Source: an uncultured Chryseobacterium sp. (GTDB lineage Bacteria; Bacteroidota; Bacteroidia; Flavobacteriales; Weeksellaceae). From it: a stretch of 64,000 bases of DNA. The notes beneath the pieces were generated by a model. That model ran no database searches and was not told the DNA's origin. It saw only the letters and a list, made by a program, of their open reading frames with translations. Every line of letters begins with the position of its first letter. Position 1 is the stretch's first letter. The translations under genes and the position numbers were made by a program. Shown one piece after another: positions 52,377-61,185 of the stretch. The stretch covers positions 1 to 64,000 of the forward strand of contig CAJYXJ010000078.1 in the NCBI GenBank assembly GCA_913778085.1, read 5' to 3'.

Positions 52377-53138
52377 ATGAAACTTAAATTTTTGATGCTT
52401 TCCCTATCCCTTATAAGCACTTTATCTTTTGCCCAGAAAGTAAAATATTCCAAAGAGGAAAAGAAAGAGATGAATCAGTACTTATTTAATGAAGGCTTCA
52501 ATACGGCATCATCCAATAAAATTTCCACTATTATACTGAAGGATAATAATGAATATCAGGGCTACACGAAGTCATGGGTAAAACAGAGAGGGCAGATTCT
52601 TTCTATTACCATCGAAGATGCAGAGACAGGAAAAGCCATAAAACTGGATGCTAAGGATATTGCTGAAATGTATCTGTACGCTACAGAGGCCGAAAAATCC
52701 ATGAAAGCAGCAAAATTCATTTCAAACATGAGGAATTACAGCACCAAAAAATATAAAAAATCGGTTACGGACGATGCTATTCTGTTTGAAAACCAAACAG
52801 TTTCCCTTAAAAACAAAAAAGAAAGCAAATCTTTTTTAATGCAGGTGATCAATCCTGAATTCAATGAGAGCATTTCCGTATATTACGATCCGTTTGCCAA
52901 GGAAACCGCAACGTATGGTTTTGCCGGTGCTCCATCTTTCGGCGGCGGTGTAATCAAATCCTATTATATAAAAAAGGGAGATAAGGTCATATGGCTTCAT
53001 AAAGATGATTTTGAAGACAACTATGATTTCCTGTTCGGAGATAATGCCGAATTCATGAAGAAATATCCTAAGAATTCTGTAGAATGGGATAATTTCAGCT
53101 TTCTGGTATATCAATATACTGCAATGAACAACGGATAA
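52377..53138 (+). CDS. Secreted protein of unknown function, 253 aa
   Basis: Signal peptide MKLKFLMLSLSLISTLSFAQ. The mature part begins with a charged helix (YSKEEKKEMNQYLFNEGF) followed by beta strands with several Tyr/Phe/Asp-rich stretches, and a Gly-rich turn (FAGAPSFGGGVIKSYY). No family recognised, though similar secreted proteins are common in Flavobacteriales. Divergent from hutH. Confidence 0.7.
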   Translation: MKLKFLMLSLSLISTLSFAQKVKYSKEEKKEMNQYLFNEGFNTASSNKISTIILKDNNEYQGYTKSWVKQRGQILSITIEDAETGKAIKLDAKDIAEMYLYATEAEKSMKAAKFISNMRNYSTKKYKKSVTDDAILFENQTVSLKNKKESKSFLMQVINPEFNESISVYYDPFAKETATYGFAGAPSFGGGVIKSYYIKKGDKVIWLHKDDFEDNYDFLFGDNAEFMKKYPKNSVEWDNFSFLVYQYTAMNNG

Positions 53139-53219
53139 CCGTTAATTTTAACATAACATTGTGTGGCCATAGGATTTCTATGGCTTTTTTCTTGCTCTTA
53201 AATTCCGTAATTTTGTTAT

Positions 53220-55010
53220 ATGAATCCTTCTTTAGAATTACAGCTCAAAACTTTACCTTCCGAACCCGGCGTTTATCGGTATTATGATAAAAACGATCAG
53301 CTTTTGTATGTGGGAAAAGCCAAGAATTTAAAGAAAAGGGTTCTCTCCTATTTCAATAAAACCCTGATGGGGTACCGGATCAAAATCATGGTCGGGAAAA
53401 TCAACCGGCTGGAAACAACGATCGTGAACAGCGAATACGACGCCCTTCTTCTGGAAAATAACCTGATCAAAGAGCATCAGCCGTTCTATAATGTGATGCT
53501 GAAAGATGATAAGACGTACCCCTGGATCTGCATTAAAAATGAAGATTTCCCAAGAATTTTCCTGACCCGTACCAAAATCCGGGACGGCTCGGAATATTAT
53601 GGTCCTTATGCAAAAGTGCGCCCGGCCAAGATTTTACTGGATACGATCAAGCATATCTATAAGCTCAGAACCTGCAACCTGAACCTGGCACCTGCCAAGA
53701 TTGAAGAAGGTAAATATAAGGTATGCCTGGAATATCATATCAAAAACTGCGAAGGCCCATGCGAAGGCCTTGAAAGCAAGGAAGATTATGATGAAAAAAT
53801 AGATGCTATCCGTGGAATGATCAAAGGCGATTTCCGGAAAGCCAAAGAATATCTGATGAACCAGATGATGAGATATGCTACCAATCTTCAGTTTGAAAAT
53901 GCCCAGATCATCAAAGAGAGACTGGATGCCCTGGAAGATTACCAGGCGAAGAATACCGTTGTAAATCCGAGTATTGATGATGTGGATGTTTTCGGAATGA
54001 CCAGCGACGAAACGGCGGCGTACGTGAATTTCTTTAAGATCCGAAACGGAAATATCATCCAGAGTTTTACCACGGAGATCAAGAAAATTCTTGAGGAGGG
54101 CGATGAAGAGATCCTGGAAGAAGCGCTGATTGAGATAAGACAGAAATTCGATTCCAATTCAAAAGAAATTCTTCTGCCGTTCCATCTATCCGTTGAGATC
54201 CCGAATGTGAAGCTGATTGTCCCGAAAGTAGGTGACAAAAAGCGAATCGTCGAGCTTTCTGAAAAAAATGCAAAAGAATATCGCCTGGAAAAGCTGAAGC
54301 AGGTACAGATCGTAGATCCGGAACGGCATACCAACAGAATCATGGCCGAAATGCAGAAGTTGCTGAGAATGCCCGTAGAACCGCGCCACATCGAAGGTTT
54401 CGATAATTCCAACATTCAGGGTACAAATCCCGTTTCGGCATGCGTGGTTTTCAAAGACGGCAAGCCGAGCAAAGCCGATTACAGGATCTTTCATCCAAAA
54501 ACGGTAGAAGGACCGAATGACTTCGCGACCATGGAAGAAGTGATCTACCGCCGCTATAAGCGCTTGCTGGAAGAAGGCGAAAGCTTGCCGCAGCTGATCC
54601 TGATTGACGGAGGAAAAGGGCAGTTGTCTTCGGCGGTGAAGAGTTTAAGACTTCTGGGACTGTACGGAAAAATTACCATTGTTGGTATTGCGAAAAGGCT
54701 GGAAGAGATTTTCTTCCCCGAAGATCCCATCCCGTTATACCTGGATAAAAAGTCGGAAACGCTGAAAATACTGCAGCGGGTAAGAGATGAAGCACACCGT
54801 TTCGGGGTTAAGCATCACCGGACAAGAAGAAAAAATTCGACAATAAAATCCGAGCTTGAAGAAATTCCGGGAGTAGGCGAAAAAACAATCGAGCTGCTGC
54901 TGTCTAAGCTGAAATCCGTTAAGCGGATCAGAGAGTCAAATCTGGAAACACTTGAAGAAATTCTGGGGAAAAGCAAGGCGAAAGTTATTTATGACTTTTT
55001 CAACCCATAG
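53220..55010 (+). CDS. uvrC: Excinuclease ABC subunit C
   Basis: 596 aa. N-terminal GIY-YIG-type nuclease (PSEPGVYRYYDKNDQLLYVGKAKNLK region, for 3' incision), UVR domain about 200-235 (for UvrB), central RNase H-like nuclease (HIEGFDNSNIQGTNPVSACVVF, LILIDGGKGQLSSAV; 5' incision) and C-terminal helix-hairpin-helix (LEEIPGVGEKTIELLLSKLKSV). Makes the two cuts in nucleotide excision repair. Starts five bases after a TAATTTTG-like element. Confidence 0.96.
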   Translation: MNPSLELQLKTLPSEPGVYRYYDKNDQLLYVGKAKNLKKRVLSYFNKTLMGYRIKIMVGKINRLETTIVNSEYDALLLENNLIKEHQPFYNVMLKDDKTYPWICIKNEDFPRIFLTRTKIRDGSEYYGPYAKVRPAKILLDTIKHIYKLRTCNLNLAPAKIEEGKYKVCLEYHIKNCEGPCEGLESKEDYDEKIDAIRGMIKGDFRKAKEYLMNQMMRYATNLQFENAQIIKERLDALEDYQAKNTVVNPSIDDVDVFGMTSDETAAYVNFFKIRNGNIIQSFTTEIKKILEEGDEEILEEALIEIRQKFDSNSKEILLPFHLSVEIPNVKLIVPKVGDKKRIVELSEKNAKEYRLEKLKQVQIVDPERHTNRIMAEMQKLLRMPVEPRHIEGFDNSNIQGTNPVSACVVFKDGKPSKADYRIFHPKTVEGPNDFATMEEVIYRRYKRLLEEGESLPQLILIDGGKGQLSSAVKSLRLLGLYGKITIVGIAKRLEEIFFPEDPIPLYLDKKSETLKILQRVRDEAHRFGVKHHRTRRKNSTIKSELEEIPGVGEKTIELLLSKLKSVKRIRESNLETLEEILGKSKAKVIYDFFNP

Positions 55011-55150
55011 AGAATAATTACAAACAATTAATAAATATTAAATAATTTTTTAAAAATAAAATTCATAATATTTGTTAATTTAAATAATTTTTATAAATTA
55101 GACAACGTTAAACACCGCTTAACAACTTCTAAACATTTAAATTTACAAAA

Positions 55151-55179
55151 CTAAGTCCTCAAGTGATTGAGGACTTTTT
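55151..55179 (+). terminator. Rho-independent terminator downstream of uvrC
   Basis: AAGTCCTCAA (55153-55162) pairs with TTGAGGACTT (55167-55176) around GTGA, then T's. About 140 bp after the uvrC stop, across a very AT-rich stretch. Confidence 0.75.
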
Positions 55180-55199
55180 GTTAATAAGAATCGGGTGTA

Positions 55200-55940
55200 T
55201 TATTTTTTAAGAAATATTTCTTTTGTATAATTTCCACTACCCTGCGGAATCTCGATCACAATATTTCCGTTTTCATAATATCCGAGTGTAGATTCGCCGT
55301 TTTGAAGCTTTACCCGGAAAACATCGCTTTTAGTGGTTGCTTTAAAGGTGGCAAAAGGAGAAGAACTGTTGTTTCCTACCAGGATAAACTGGGAAGAATC
55401 GATCTGGATTTTCTGAAGTTCCGTTTTACCGTTGCTGAATTTTACAGCGGATTGATCTGCTGTATCAACCAGCTGGGCGGCAACCGCCACATCCTGAACG
55501 CCGGAATGAGGCTCAGTAATCCGGTTTATAGGACTGGCTGGAGAAATGGATACGAAAGTCTGCTTCAGGGCATCCTGATACCCCTCTTTGTATTCTTTGA
55601 TATTTGAAGCTCCTTTTGCGGAAGAAATCACCTTCCCGTTGCAGTCTTTAAACTGAAGCAAGACCTTGTTACGCAGAAAACCGCTGTCATTCACAACATC
55701 CGCCGTTAAAACATTACATGGGTTGCCCTGAGCTTCTGCAGGCCACTGCATTTTATCCTCAGGAATTACCGTATAATTCTTGCTTCGTAAGGTTTTGGTC
55801 AGCATTTCTCCCAACCCGTAATCTTCTTTTTTGAAAGTTGCAAATTTTGAAGGAACCGATATATATTTATAATCCGGAACCTTTTGTCCGAAGGCTAGCA
55901 TCGAACAGGCTGTTACTATAAGAAGTGAAATTTTTTTCAT
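55200..55940 (-). CDS. Secreted protein of unknown function downstream of PorV2
   Basis: 246 aa from ATG 55938-55940 (MKKISLLIVTACSMLAFGQ signal peptide). The body carries beta strands (VLLQFKDCNGKVISSAKG, FILVGNNSSSPFATFKATT, TLGYYENGNIVIEIP) without recognised domain. It starts eight bases after porV2 on the same strand, so it belongs to the DMT-porV2 operon and may be an accessory of the same surface system; this is inference. Confidence 0.7.
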   Translation of the reverse strand: MKKISLLIVTACSMLAFGQKVPDYKYISVPSKFATFKKEDYGLGEMLTKTLRSKNYTVIPEDKMQWPAEAQGNPCNVLTADVVNDSGFLRNKVLLQFKDCNGKVISSAKGASNIKEYKEGYQDALKQTFVSISPASPINRITEPHSGVQDVAVAAQLVDTADQSAVKFSNGKTELQKIQIDSSQFILVGNNSSSPFATFKATTKSDVFRVKLQNGESTLGYYENGNIVIEIPQGSGNYTKEIFLKK

Positions 55941-55948
55941 ACTCAAAT

Positions 55949-57031
55949 TTAATCATTTCTGAATTGTCCGATATCCAGTTTCAGAGAAAAGAAGTTGGAA
56001 TAGAAATTCGATCCGCCGATTCCTGAATTGGTAATTGCATAGTCTAAAGTAAGCCCTCTGTACCGGATCCCGATCCCTGCGCTCGGCTGAAAAGAAACCT
56101 TTCTTCTCAGGTCTTCAATATCGGTGATGGATTGGAACCTGTTTACCCCTAATCGTACAAAAATCATTTTCTGGTAGCCGAGTTCGGCTCCGGCATAAGG
56201 TGTTAAACTGGCAAAATCCGTGGAAACCAAAGCCGCAGTTTTAGCAAAATCCACATTAATCCCTGCTTCCGGCAATACATACACACTGCTGTTGATTTCA
56301 AACATTTTGCTGGCTCCCACATTCAGTTTAGGCATGGTGAGCTCCATTTTGTCTTTCGGGGCCGGGTTGAATTCTTCCCCGTTTACCACTGTAGATAATT
56401 CTTTCTGGTTAATACTCCAGAAGTTTACCGTGGTGGTAGCATCTCTCAGCATTCCGCCCAGTTTCCAGCCATTATCGAGTTTATAGATGGCTCCGACATC
56501 GAAACCAAAACCGTATCCATTGGCAAATTTCCCGACGTTCCGGTAAACGATTTTGGCATTGATCCCGACATCCAGTTTGGCATTTCCTCCGGGATTAAAA
56601 GCATACGAAAGGATCGCTGCATAATCCGACTGTGAGAACTTGGTGATTTTATCGTAATCGATATTTCCTTCGGTATCAATAAGTTGCGTGGTATTCAGGA
56701 TATTGTCTACTCCAAGCCTGACAACGGAAACCCCAAAAACCCCTGTTTCCAGTACTTTTGCATAAGCAAGGTAGTCGTATTTGGCAATAGACTCAAAGTA
56801 TTCGGCGTGCATGGCCGCACCCTGCCAGTCTTTTTCCACGCCCATCAGCCCGGCAGGGTTCCACATCGGAGAATAGACGTCATCCTGGTTGGAGATCACA
56901 GCGCCTCCCATCGCCAGACCCCGGGCTCCCGCTCCGATGTTTAGGAATTCGTTGGAATATTTCCTGATGATCTGGGATTGCGATATCCCGAAAACAAGGG
57001 TGAACACAAATAAAAAATATTTTTTCATCAT
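55949..57031 (-). CDS. PorV/PorQ-family outer-membrane protein (PorV2-like)
   Basis: 360 aa. Signal peptide then the typical FLNIGAGARGLAMGGAVISNQDDVYSPMWNPAGL, followed by beta-barrel strands to the C-terminal FSLKLDIGQF. PorV shuttles T9SS cargo to the attachment complex; this one matches the second, PorV2-type paralogue of Flavobacteriales. The DMT transporter gene lies 12 bases upstream and an orphan 8 bases downstream. Confidence 0.88.
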   Translation of the reverse strand: MMKKYFLFVFTLVFGISQSQIIRKYSNEFLNIGAGARGLAMGGAVISNQDDVYSPMWNPAGLMGVEKDWQGAAMHAEYFESIAKYDYLAYAKVLETGVFGVSVVRLGVDNILNTTQLIDTEGNIDYDKITKFSQSDYAAILSYAFNPGGNAKLDVGINAKIVYRNVGKFANGYGFGFDVGAIYKLDNGWKLGGMLRDATTTVNFWSINQKELSTVVNGEEFNPAPKDKMELTMPKLNVGASKMFEINSSVYVLPEAGINVDFAKTAALVSTDFASLTPYAGAELGYQKMIFVRLGVNRFQSITDIEDLRRKVSFQPSAGIGIRYRGLTLDYAITNSGIGGSNFYSNFFSLKLDIGQFRND

Positions 57032-57043
57032 ATTAATTGATGT

Positions 57044-57922
57044 TTAATTTAAAGTTTTTTGTTTCTTAGCTTTTATCAATCCGTTGACAATGATTGCCAG
57101 TATCATAACTCCTGAAGCGATATAAAAAACCGGACTCATGTGTTCTGATTCTCCAAAGATAAAAAAAGCTAGTATAATTCCGTAGACCGGTTCTAAATTA
57201 ACTGTTAAAATTAACGTAAACGGCGAAATGTATTTCATCAGATTTACCGATTCCAGCATTGGGAAAGCCGTGAAAACACTTGCCAGTAAGCCTATTAACG
57301 CAAGATCACGGTAACTTATTTCGTTAATTTCAAAAATCTGCCCGCTGAACAGATAAAAAAGCATCAAAATGAACCATCCGGAGAATATTTCGTAAAAAAT
57401 AATGTTTCCGGAACTGGTTTTTCCGAACATCTTCCCGTTGAAAACAGAAAATATAGTCCCGAAAATGGCACACAGGACACCGTAGAAAATTCCTTCCTTG
57501 TATTGAAATTCTGTTTTAAATATCATTAAAATACAGGACACAATCACCACGCCCATGATAACTTCCGAAATGTCAATTTTTCTCTTAAAAATGACAGGTT
57601 CCATAACGGACGCAAATAAGGTCGATAACGAAAGGCAGCTCAAGGCAATGGAGACATTGGAAATTTTAATTGAATGAAAGAAACAATACCAGTGAAGCGC
57701 CATGGAAAAACCGATGGCCGCCAGCTGGAAAAATACTTTCTTCGAAACTTTAATGCTGTCTTTCCTGAAAACACGGATGTATACAAAAAGGCAGATCGCT
57801 GCAAACAACATCCTGTAAAATACAAGAATCTCTGCATTCGCATGAATCAGTTTTCCCAAAATTGCCGTAAACCCCCATAAAAACACAATCAAATGCAACC
57901 TGAAAAGAGCCAATTTATGCAT
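57044..57922 (-). CDS. DMT-superfamily (EamA) permease
   Basis: 292 aa with ten membrane segments in two EamA halves (residues about 7-135 and 150-285: LHLIVFLWGFTAILGKLI and the FSLSTLFASVMEPV loop). Exports or imports small metabolites; the substrate is not predictable. First gene of the operon with porV2. Confidence 0.9.
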   Translation of the reverse strand: MHKLALFRLHLIVFLWGFTAILGKLIHANAEILVFYRMLFAAICLFVYIRVFRKDSIKVSKKVFFQLAAIGFSMALHWYCFFHSIKISNVSIALSCLSLSTLFASVMEPVIFKRKIDISEVIMGVVIVSCILMIFKTEFQYKEGIFYGVLCAIFGTIFSVFNGKMFGKTSSGNIIFYEIFSGWFILMLFYLFSGQIFEINEISYRDLALIGLLASVFTAFPMLESVNLMKYISPFTLILTVNLEPVYGIILAFFIFGESEHMSPVFYIASGVMILAIIVNGLIKAKKQKTLN

Positions 57923-57947
57923 ATCCTACCTTCTTATATTATTTTTG

Positions 57948-57955
57948 CAAATTTA
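57948..57955 (-). promoter_or_regulatory. Bacteroidota-type -7 element (TAAATTTG) for the DMT-porV2 operon
   Basis: Reads TAAATTTG on the minus strand, 25 bases before the ATG at 57922. Confidence 0.45.
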
Positions 57956-58169
57956 CAAATCGGTTTCACAAAACCTGTAATAAATTTATAATAAGGTGAT
58001 TAATTCTTTAAATATTAACAAGCGCAGCATTTGTCAATATTTAAAATTAATTTCAGCACATCATACATTTGAAAATCAATTATTTAAATAAAAAATAAAT
58101 TTTTATTCAAATGTCAACCATATATACTTGAGAGTTATCCCTAATTTTAGAATTCAATACGAACATAGA

Positions 58170-58622
58170 ATGGAATTTTTTAAAGGTAAATATCAAATAG
58201 TTACTGGAATTACTGCTGAGTACAAAATAAATCCTCAAAATCCAAAATATTTCGCAAAATTTGTGAATGATCATATCATGACTTTAGGACATACTGAAGA
58301 AGAAGCTATTGAAAGGTTAAAAAAACTTTATGAAGAATATAAGTTTAAAAATAAACTACACTGTATTTTGTCTAAACAAGTTCTTAACGCATTTGTACCA
58401 ACAGAAAAATTTGAAAAACATTTTGATAATGGAATTTCAATGGATTTTTTTGAACTAATTGGTAAAGACCCTTACACGCAAATAGATGATGAATTCACGA
58501 TAAAAGATTTGGAATTAGACACTCAACAAATTGAATTAATTAATACCAAATATAATATTGAAGTTAATGAGGAGGATATTATCGTAAATATCTTTGAAAA
58601 AATTGAAAAGAGCCAGGCATAA
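58170..58622 (+). CDS. AT-rich orphan, possibly an integron-like cassette gene
   Basis: 150 aa from ATG 58170; a TTG at 58128 would add 14 residues. No signal peptide; mixed alpha/beta (MEFFKGKYQIVTGITAEYKI, TEEEAIERLKKLYEEYKFKN, acidic C-terminus). No family recognised. AT-rich and unlike the neighbouring genes. Its stop codon TAA overlaps the first base of an attC-like hairpin (58617-58747), the usual layout of an integron cassette, and a GTTATCC at 58134 could mark the other cassette border. Confidence 0.7.
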   Translation: MEFFKGKYQIVTGITAEYKINPQNPKYFAKFVNDHIMTLGHTEEEAIERLKKLYEEYKFKNKLHCILSKQVLNAFVPTEKFEKHFDNGISMDFFELIGKDPYTQIDDEFTIKDLELDTQQIELINTKYNIEVNEEDIIVNIFEKIEKSQA

Positions 58623-58747
58623 CAAAGGCTTGCAATAATGGAACTAAACTGCAAAGTTCAACTGTTGTTCTTCGGTTTACCTTTTTTGCAAAGTAGAAGA
58701 TTTGCGCTTTAATTGCCTAACTATCGCAAAGCCCGGAAACGTTATAA
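58617..58747. repeat. attC-like (59-base-element-like) imperfect hairpin
   Basis: Ends: GCATAACAAAGGCTTGC (58617-58633) and GCAAAGCCCGGAAACGTTAT (58726-58745). ATAAC/GTTAT and GGCTTGC/GCAAAGCC pair as attC R- and L-boxes would, over about 130 bp, a length like Vibrio VCR sites. The right end reads GTTATAA (58741-58747), close to the GTTRRRY core. No integrase is in the window. Confidence 0.55.
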
Positions 58748-59045
58748 TTCCTGAAAAGACAATTAAATTAGAATTGCAGATGTCTCTTCAAAATACAAAA
58801 TTAATCCTGATAATAGAGACCTCTCTGAAAGCGGATTAAATGCCTGTTAAAATGTTTTGTAATTGCTGATGACAAATTATTATTGAATCAATGACTTTTA
58901 TGGTCACCCTTTTATAAATCAACTGTTGTAATAATGATAACATTTAAAACCTAACGGATTTTAGAAACCCATTAGGTGTATGTATTTATGTATTAACGTA
59001 TTTGCGTGGATTTTAAAACTATCAATGAGCAGGATATAAGCCTGT
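58748..59045. other. Intergenic remnant region after the attC-like site
   Basis: AT-rich, with a short open stretch reading ADVSSKYKINPDNRDLSESG (58776-58835), which slightly resembles the TAEYKINPQNP part of the orphan before it and may be a decayed cassette. A palindromic repeat lies at 58949-58977. No intact gene. Confidence 0.35.
58949..58977. repeat. Imperfect palindrome (ACCTAACGGATTTT...AAACCCATTAGGT)
   Basis: A REP-like hairpin between AT-rich arms with two mismatches and no T-run; similar in kind to the perfect palindrome at 25861. Confidence 0.55.
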
Positions 59046-59155
59046 ATAAAAAAAACCCTGAAAATTTATTCAACTTTCAGGGCCTTCAAATAATAAACTA
59101 TTAAAAAAATAAACTAGGAACTAGAGAAGGGTAAGATATCACTCTTACTTTCTCT
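59046..59155 (-). ncRNA. Candidate small RNA with 5' hairpin and terminator
   Basis: On the minus strand: TAACTTTA (59160-59167) resembles the -7 promoter, then AGAGAAAGTAAGA...TCTTACCCTTCTCT (59123-59155) folds into a strong two-part stem, followed by an A/T-rich linker and a terminator CCCTGAAA/TTTCAGGG with eight T's (59047-59082). No minus-strand gene ends nearby, so the terminator has no other user. About 110 nt. The family is unknown to me; it could be a known Flavobacteria RNA. Confidence 0.55.
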
Positions 59156-59308
59156 ATGGTAAAGTTAGCAAATAACGAACCATAAAAAATATATTTTTTG
59201 TTAAATATTTCATAAATTTCTGAAAACCAATTTATTAAACAATTGTTTACATCAATTTCCATTCCATCCAAAAAATAGTATCTTTAAAGGGAAAAAATAG
59301 AAATTTTT

Positions 59309-60937
59309 ATGGACATCGAATTCAACAAGAGAGAAGATCAGAACAGATTAAAATTATCCGAGATCAATCGTCTGCTTTCCGAAATAAAAAAGGGAGGCGG
59401 TGAAAAGAGGCTTCAGAAGCTTCGTGAAGAAGGTAAAATGACGGCCAGGGAAAGAATAGAATATCTTCTCGATAAAGATTCGGACTCCATAGAAATCGGT
59501 GCTTTTGCCGGCTATGAGATGTATGAGGAGCACGGGGGCTGCCCAAGCGGCGGCGTTGTCGTAGTAATAGGTTATGTTTCCGGAAGACAATGTATTATTG
59601 TAGCCAATGATGCTTCAGTGAAAGCAGGTGCCTGGTTCCCAATTACAGGTAAGAAAAACCTGAGGGCCCAGGAAATTGCCATGGAAAACAGGCTTCCGAT
59701 TATTTATCTCGTAGATTCTGCAGGGGTTTATCTGCCGATGCAGGATGAGATTTTCCCGGATAAGGAAATGTTCGGAAGAATTTTCAGGAACAATGCCAAA
59801 ATGAGCGCTGCAGGAATTATCCAGATTTCCGCCGTCATGGGAAGTTGTGTGGCCGGTGGTGCCTACCTTCCGATTATGAGCGACGAAGCCATGATCGTGG
59901 AAGGGACAGGCTCAATCTTCTTAGCGGGAAGTTATTTGGTAAAAGCGGCCATCGGGGAAAGCATCGACAATGAAACGTTGGGCGGAGCAACCACACACTG
60001 CTCGATTTCCGGGGTTACGGACTATAAAGCCAAGGACGATAAAGATGCTTTAAATAGGATCCGGACCATTATGAAATCAACCGGAAGCACGGAAAAAGCG
60101 GGCTTCGACAGGATTGAAAGTGCCCAACCGAAAGAAAAGCCTGAAAATATTTTCGGCATCATGCCGGTTTCCAGAGCGGAACAATATGATACCTATGAAA
60201 TTATCAAGTGCCTGGTGGACCATTCGGAATATGATGAATATAAGGCCGATTATGGTAAGAGCATCATCTGTGCTACTGCCAGAATCGACGGCTGGTCCGT
60301 AGGTATTGTGGCCAACCAGAGAAAACTGGTGAAAAGCGGTAAAGGAGAAATGCAGTTTGGCGGAGTCATCTATTCTGATTCTGCGGATAAAGCGACACGC
60401 TTTATTGCCAACTGCAACCAGAGAAAAATTCCGTTGGTTTTCCTACAGGATGTGACCGGTTTTATGGTGGGTTCAAAATCAGAACATGGAGGAATTATCA
60501 AAGACGGAGCAAAAATGGTCAATGCCGTTTCCAATTCGGTCGTTCCGAAATTTACGGTTATTACCGGAAATTCTTACGGAGCCGGAAACTACGCCATGTG
60601 CGGAAAAGCATATGATCCAAGGCTGATTGTCGCCTGGCCGTGGGCAGACCTTGCGGTAATGGGTGGTGCGCAGGCAGCAAAAGTATTGGCCCAGATCCAG
60701 GAATCGACCCTGAAGAAACAAGGTAAGGAAATTACAGAAGAAGAACATAACGAAATTTTAGATACCATCTCAAAAAAATACCAGAAGCAGACCGAATCTA
60801 CCTATGCCGCAGCAAGGCTCTGGACGGATGCCATCATCAATCCTGTAGATACCAGAAAATGGATTTCCATGGGGATTGAAGCTGCTAACCATTCACCGAT
60901 TACTGAAAAATTTAATTTGGGAGTGATACAGGTTTGA
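59309..60937 (+). CDS. Acyl-CoA carboxylase beta subunit (methylcrotonyl/propionyl-CoA carboxylase type)
   Basis: 542 aa. Carboxyltransferase with two crotonase-fold halves: SGGVVVVIGYVSGRQCIIVANDASVKAGAWF (first acyl-CoA site), GSCVAGGAYLPIMSDEAMIVEGTGSIFLAG and, in the second half, QDVTGFMVGSKSEHGG and NSYGAGNYAMCGKAYDPR. Transfers CO2 from biotin to an acyl-CoA. Closest in style to methylcrotonyl-CoA carboxylase (leucine breakdown). The biotin carboxylase and biotin carrier subunits are not in the window. Confidence 0.92.
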   Translation: MDIEFNKREDQNRLKLSEINRLLSEIKKGGGEKRLQKLREEGKMTARERIEYLLDKDSDSIEIGAFAGYEMYEEHGGCPSGGVVVVIGYVSGRQCIIVANDASVKAGAWFPITGKKNLRAQEIAMENRLPIIYLVDSAGVYLPMQDEIFPDKEMFGRIFRNNAKMSAAGIIQISAVMGSCVAGGAYLPIMSDEAMIVEGTGSIFLAGSYLVKAAIGESIDNETLGGATTHCSISGVTDYKAKDDKDALNRIRTIMKSTGSTEKAGFDRIESAQPKEKPENIFGIMPVSRAEQYDTYEIIKCLVDHSEYDEYKADYGKSIICATARIDGWSVGIVANQRKLVKSGKGEMQFGGVIYSDSADKATRFIANCNQRKIPLVFLQDVTGFMVGSKSEHGGIIKDGAKMVNAVSNSVVPKFTVITGNSYGAGNYAMCGKAYDPRLIVAWPWADLAVMGGAQAAKVLAQIQESTLKKQGKEITEEEHNEILDTISKKYQKQTESTYAAARLWTDAIINPVDTRKWISMGIEAANHSPITEKFNLGVIQV

Positions 60938-60974
60938 TAATTGATAATTGATAATTGATAATTGATAATTGATT
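60934..60974. repeat. 7-bp satellite (TTGATAA)n
   Basis: Five perfect TTGATAA units from 60934 to 60968, then TTGATT. The stop codon of the carboxylase lies inside the first unit. A site prone to slippage. Confidence 0.9.
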
Positions 60975-60983
60975 ACAAAATAA

Positions 60984-61017
60984 AAAAGATGTGAAATTAT
61001 TTCTTCACATCTTTTTT
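60984..61017. terminator. Rho-independent terminator downstream of the carboxylase
   Basis: AAAAGATGTGAA (60984-60995) pairs with TTCACATCTTTT with a short loop and T-run. Confidence 0.75.
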
Positions 61018-61092
61018 GTTGTTACCAGGAAACATATATTTATTTACTTGTACTGCTACCCGCCACTACTCTTTAAAGTATGTCTTCCACCA

Positions 61093-61175
61093 TAGCCCCG
61101 ATTGCCGCGGCATCCTTTTTTGAAGTGGGAGGGGCAAGGAAAAAAAGATATAGCAGAAAGCGGGAAATAGCTCCT
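61093..61175 (+). repeat. REP-like dispersed element, copy C
   Basis: Starts TAGCCCCGATTGCCGCGGCA and ends AAAGCGGGAAATAGCTCC. Same ends as copies A, B and D; the middle differs. Confidence 0.85.
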
Positions 61176-61185
61176 AAAAATAGAA

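Noticed and set aside
59047-59082. Terminator of a protein-coding gene
   Set aside because: No minus-strand gene ends here, so it was assigned to the candidate small RNA instead.
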